NCBI RefSeq assembly: GCF_900155535.1
Contig: NZ_LT706965.1
Coordinates: 20,227-84,226, forward strand
Direction of reading: 5' to 3'
Length of the DNA: 64,000 bases
Source of the DNA: Corynebacterium urinipleomorphum
GTDB lineage: Bacteria; Actinomycetota; Actinomycetes; Mycobacteriales; Mycobacteriaceae
In this document: one piece after another, positions 62,168 through 64,000 of the stretch
Numbering within the stretch: the stretch's first letter is position 1
Layout of the letters: every line of letters starts with the position of its first letter
The notes under the pieces: generated by a model
Database searches by the model: none
What the model was told of the DNA's origin: nothing
What the model saw: the letters and a program-made list of their open reading frames with translations, nothing else
Translations under genes and position numbers: made by a program

Positions 62168-63661
62168 ATGTCTTCTTCCCGCCGCACGCTGCTCAAAGCT
62201 TTGGCGATCGGTGCCGGTTCAACACTGATCGCTCCATCTCGCGCGCTCGCCCAGTCCAGCCTGAGTTCCTCCGGCGGCTCGTCGGCGGTGCAGCTATTCG
62301 GGCCTGCCGGCGGCAGGGGAGTTGGGTCCTCCGAACCGGGAATCGTGGCCGGGAATGTCGGTTTCAACGGCAGCAAACGCTTCCTTGCCGGGGACGTGCA
62401 GGTCGTGACAGTTACGGAAGATGCTGCCACGATCACCTGGCTGACGTGGGATGCTGAGACCTCCCGCGATCGAGCCCCGCAAGGCGTGCCCACGACGGGT
62501 GAATTGCGCGTGTGGCCGGTGGACAACCCTTCCGACACGACTGTCGTGGTGAGCCCGTCGGACCGTTTCTTCCACCAGCTCACCGCCACCGGTCTGCGGC
62601 CGGGAACCACGTACGCATACCTTGCCTCATCCAACGGCACAGAAGCGGCGGCCACCCACAACAGAAGACAGGAGGAGACACGTCTTTTCACCACCCTGCC
62701 ACGGTTGACCGGGCCGATGCTCGGCACGATCGTCGTGGCCAACGACACGCACATCGGTGAGAACGGCGACGGAATCTGGAAGAACAACTTCCCGCCCCCA
62801 GCGCGAGCACTTCCCGGTGAGCGTCCGTACCCGGAGGTCTCGCTCGACGCTGTGATTGACACAGCTCACGCGGTGGGTGCCAGCCACCTGTTCATTAACG
62901 GCGACGTCACCTCGGAGGCCCGCCCGTGGGAAATCCAGCGCGCGCAGGAGCTGCTCGGTCGATTCAACGGCACCGTGCGGTGCACGCGGGGAAATCACGA
63001 TCGCCCGCACAAGCTTTCCGACGGCCCTGAGTACGCCTCCGCCCCCGCCTACGGCAAAGAACACACCGACGGGTGGGGAGCAGCCTTCGAACCGCGTCAG
63101 ACGGCGTGGGTAGAGGAAGTGCCCGGCAGGGACGGAAGGATCATCGCGCGAGTCGTGGGCATCGACTCCACGAAATTAGACACCAGCGGTGGAATGATCT
63201 CGGACGAGCAGTTCAAGCAGATCCAGGCCATTTTCAACCAGGACCGGACTACGCCGACCATCGTCATGCTGCACCACCCAGCCACCAGGCAAGCAGCCTG
63301 GAGCAACCCGGCTGGGCCCGCGTTTGTTCTCCGCGACCGGGACATCATGCGTCTTCAGCGGATGATCGCAGCTCAAAGCAACATCAAACTGGTGCTCTCC
63401 GGGCACACGCACCGCGGCAGGAACAACCGTCCGGATGTCGCCGCGAATACTGTTTTCCTGGAGACGCCAGCCGCAAAGAATTGGCCGACAGGCGCAACCC
63501 AGATCCGGTTCTTTGAAGACGGGATGGCAGTGAACTTCCGCCAGAACTCCTCGGAGGAAGCCCTCCGGTGGGCAGCCCGAACGCGGTGGACCATCTTCGG
63601 ACTCAGCCCTGAAACGATGCTCGGCCCGCTCGATTCCCGAGCGCTCGTCATTCGTTACTGA
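62168..63661 (+). CDS. Tat-exported metallophosphoesterase
   Basis: A 497-residue calcineurin-like phosphoesterase. Tat signal SSSRRTLLKALAIG (Arg5-Arg6) ends near ALAQSS. An N-terminal fibronectin-like domain (about 75-180) is typical of purple acid phosphatases. Metal motifs are VVANDTHIGENGDG, INGDVTSE, RGNHDRPH, MLHHPA and LSGHTHRGR. It probably works outside the membrane on phosphate esters or nucleotides. ATG 62168 has no good Shine-Dalgarno. Confidence 0.88.
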   Translation: MSSSRRTLLKALAIGAGSTLIAPSRALAQSSLSSSGGSSAVQLFGPAGGRGVGSSEPGIVAGNVGFNGSKRFLAGDVQVVTVTEDAATITWLTWDAETSRDRAPQGVPTTGELRVWPVDNPSDTTVVVSPSDRFFHQLTATGLRPGTTYAYLASSNGTEAAATHNRRQEETRLFTTLPRLTGPMLGTIVVANDTHIGENGDGIWKNNFPPPARALPGERPYPEVSLDAVIDTAHAVGASHLFINGDVTSEARPWEIQRAQELLGRFNGTVRCTRGNHDRPHKLSDGPEYASAPAYGKEHTDGWGAAFEPRQTAWVEEVPGRDGRIIARVVGIDSTKLDTSGGMISDEQFKQIQAIFNQDRTTPTIVMLHHPATRQAAWSNPAGPAFVLRDRDIMRLQRMIAAQSNIKLVLSGHTHRGRNNRPDVAANTVFLETPAAKNWPTGATQIRFFEDGMAVNFRQNSSEEALRWAARTRWTIFGLSPETMLGPLDSRALVIRY

Positions 63662-63717
63662 CGGTGCCAGCCTCCCTTTCAGGGTGCGGTGATCCTTGTA
63701 TCAAGGGGCAGTCGCTC

Positions 63718-64000
63718 TTAGAAGAAGTCAAAGTCGAACCCGCCGCCGTCGCCGCCGAAATCCCCGAAGAGGCCGCTGCCGTCGCCACCGTCACCGAACA
63801 GGCCGCCTGTGTCAGCATCGCCACCCATGTCTCCGGCTTCTCCTCCGAAATCGGCGGCATCGGCGCCCGCGTCGCCGTCGATATCGCCAGCGGCGAATTG
63901 GTCTGCGCTAGCTACGCCTGCCATTCCGGCGAACATCGTGGAGTAGAACATCATCGAGCTCGCAGCCCACACGCCGGTCACAGCGGCGGGAGGCCCCCAC
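63718..64000 (-). CDS. C-terminal part of an Asp/Gly-rich membrane-anchored protein
   Basis: The frame stays open to the window edge, so the start lies outside. It has a hydrophobic segment (TGVWAASSMMFYSTMFAGMAGVA) and then a strongly acidic Gly/Asp tail (GDIDGDAGADAADFGGEAG, GLFGDFGGDGGGFDFDFF). Low-complexity, likely surface-exposed or disordered. I do not recognise a family. Confidence 0.6.
   Translation of the reverse strand, partial: WGPPAAVTGVWAASSMMFYSTMFAGMAGVASADQFAAGDIDGDAGADAADFGGEAGDMGGDADTGGLFGDGGDGSGLFGDFGGDGGGFDFDFF

Overview
The window is a chromosomal segment of an actinobacterium of the order Mycobacteriales, almost certainly a Corynebacterium. The evidence is a GC-rich sequence, many GTG starts and ATGA or GTGA gene overlaps, a mycolate-reductase (CmrA) candidate beside oligoribonuclease, a mycothiol-type Rv2466c-like oxidoreductase, LdtMt2/LppS-like and LprD-like proteins, DtxR-like iron boxes and a McbR-like box before metB. 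Gene order matches, from memory, several Mycobacterium tuberculosis and C. glutamicum blocks: nrdF-ctaD-serB; Rv1329c-Rv1343c (dinG, pncB, clpS, DUF2017, P1 peptidase, rhomboid, murI, Rv1339, rph, rdgB, DUF3817, lprD); orn-cmrA-hisT; and pepN-Rv2466c-rpiB. No database search was run.

Layout. 1-8.3 kb: end of the class Ib ribonucleotide reductase small subunit, cytochrome oxidase subunit I, phosphoserine phosphatase with a PTH2-like gene, then dinG and pncB on the minus strand. 8.3-16.4 kb: clpS through rdgB on the plus strand, a small lipoprotein and two small membrane proteins. 16.4-20.3 kb: tRNA-Leu, bcp, a DUF3618 protein, pncA, a LOG protein, tRNA-Lys and an L,D-transpeptidase. 20.4-26.9 kb: a metal-resistance island with a DUF1541 lipoprotein, CPH-type copper ATPase, CsoR, a damaged luciferase-like gene, CmtR and an SPC-type P1B ATPase. 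27.0-31.1 kb: tRNA-His, orn, cmrA, a DUF2975/XRE pair with a three-iteron operator, small acidic proteins, an SMI1/KNR4 protein and tRNA-Arg. The same 41-bp element lies 6 bp beyond the 3' end of both tRNA-His and tRNA-Arg. 31.2-45.1 kb: a CopD-CtaG fusion, a second SSB, EttA, a thioesterase, an FAD lactone oxidase with a PLP partner, truncated haemoglobin, metB, pepN, the Rv2466c homologue and rpiB. 45.1-49.1 kb: an AbiEi/DUF559-like protein, an alpha/beta hydrolase and an IS3-type element with an unusual DDE spacing. 49.1-56.5 kb: a divergent glycan locus with four to five glycosyltransferases, a WcbI-like acyltransferase and a SnoaL/DUF4440-like protein. 56.5-60.1 kb: the efeUOB iron-uptake operon behind DtxR-like boxes. 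60.2-64 kb: enoyl-CoA hydratase, nitronate monooxygenase, a Tat-exported metallophosphoesterase and the end of an Asp/Gly-rich membrane protein.

Most of the window is conserved housekeeping sequence. The accessory parts are the metal island, the tRNA-linked 41-bp elements, the triple 16-bp operator, the IS3 element with a Cys-rich insert in its catalytic core, and the glycan locus at 49-56 kb. That locus is the best candidate for an undescribed pathway: it has transferases and a putative acyltransferase, including a two-domain GT28-like/GT2 fusion, but no visible flippase, polymerase or transporter.
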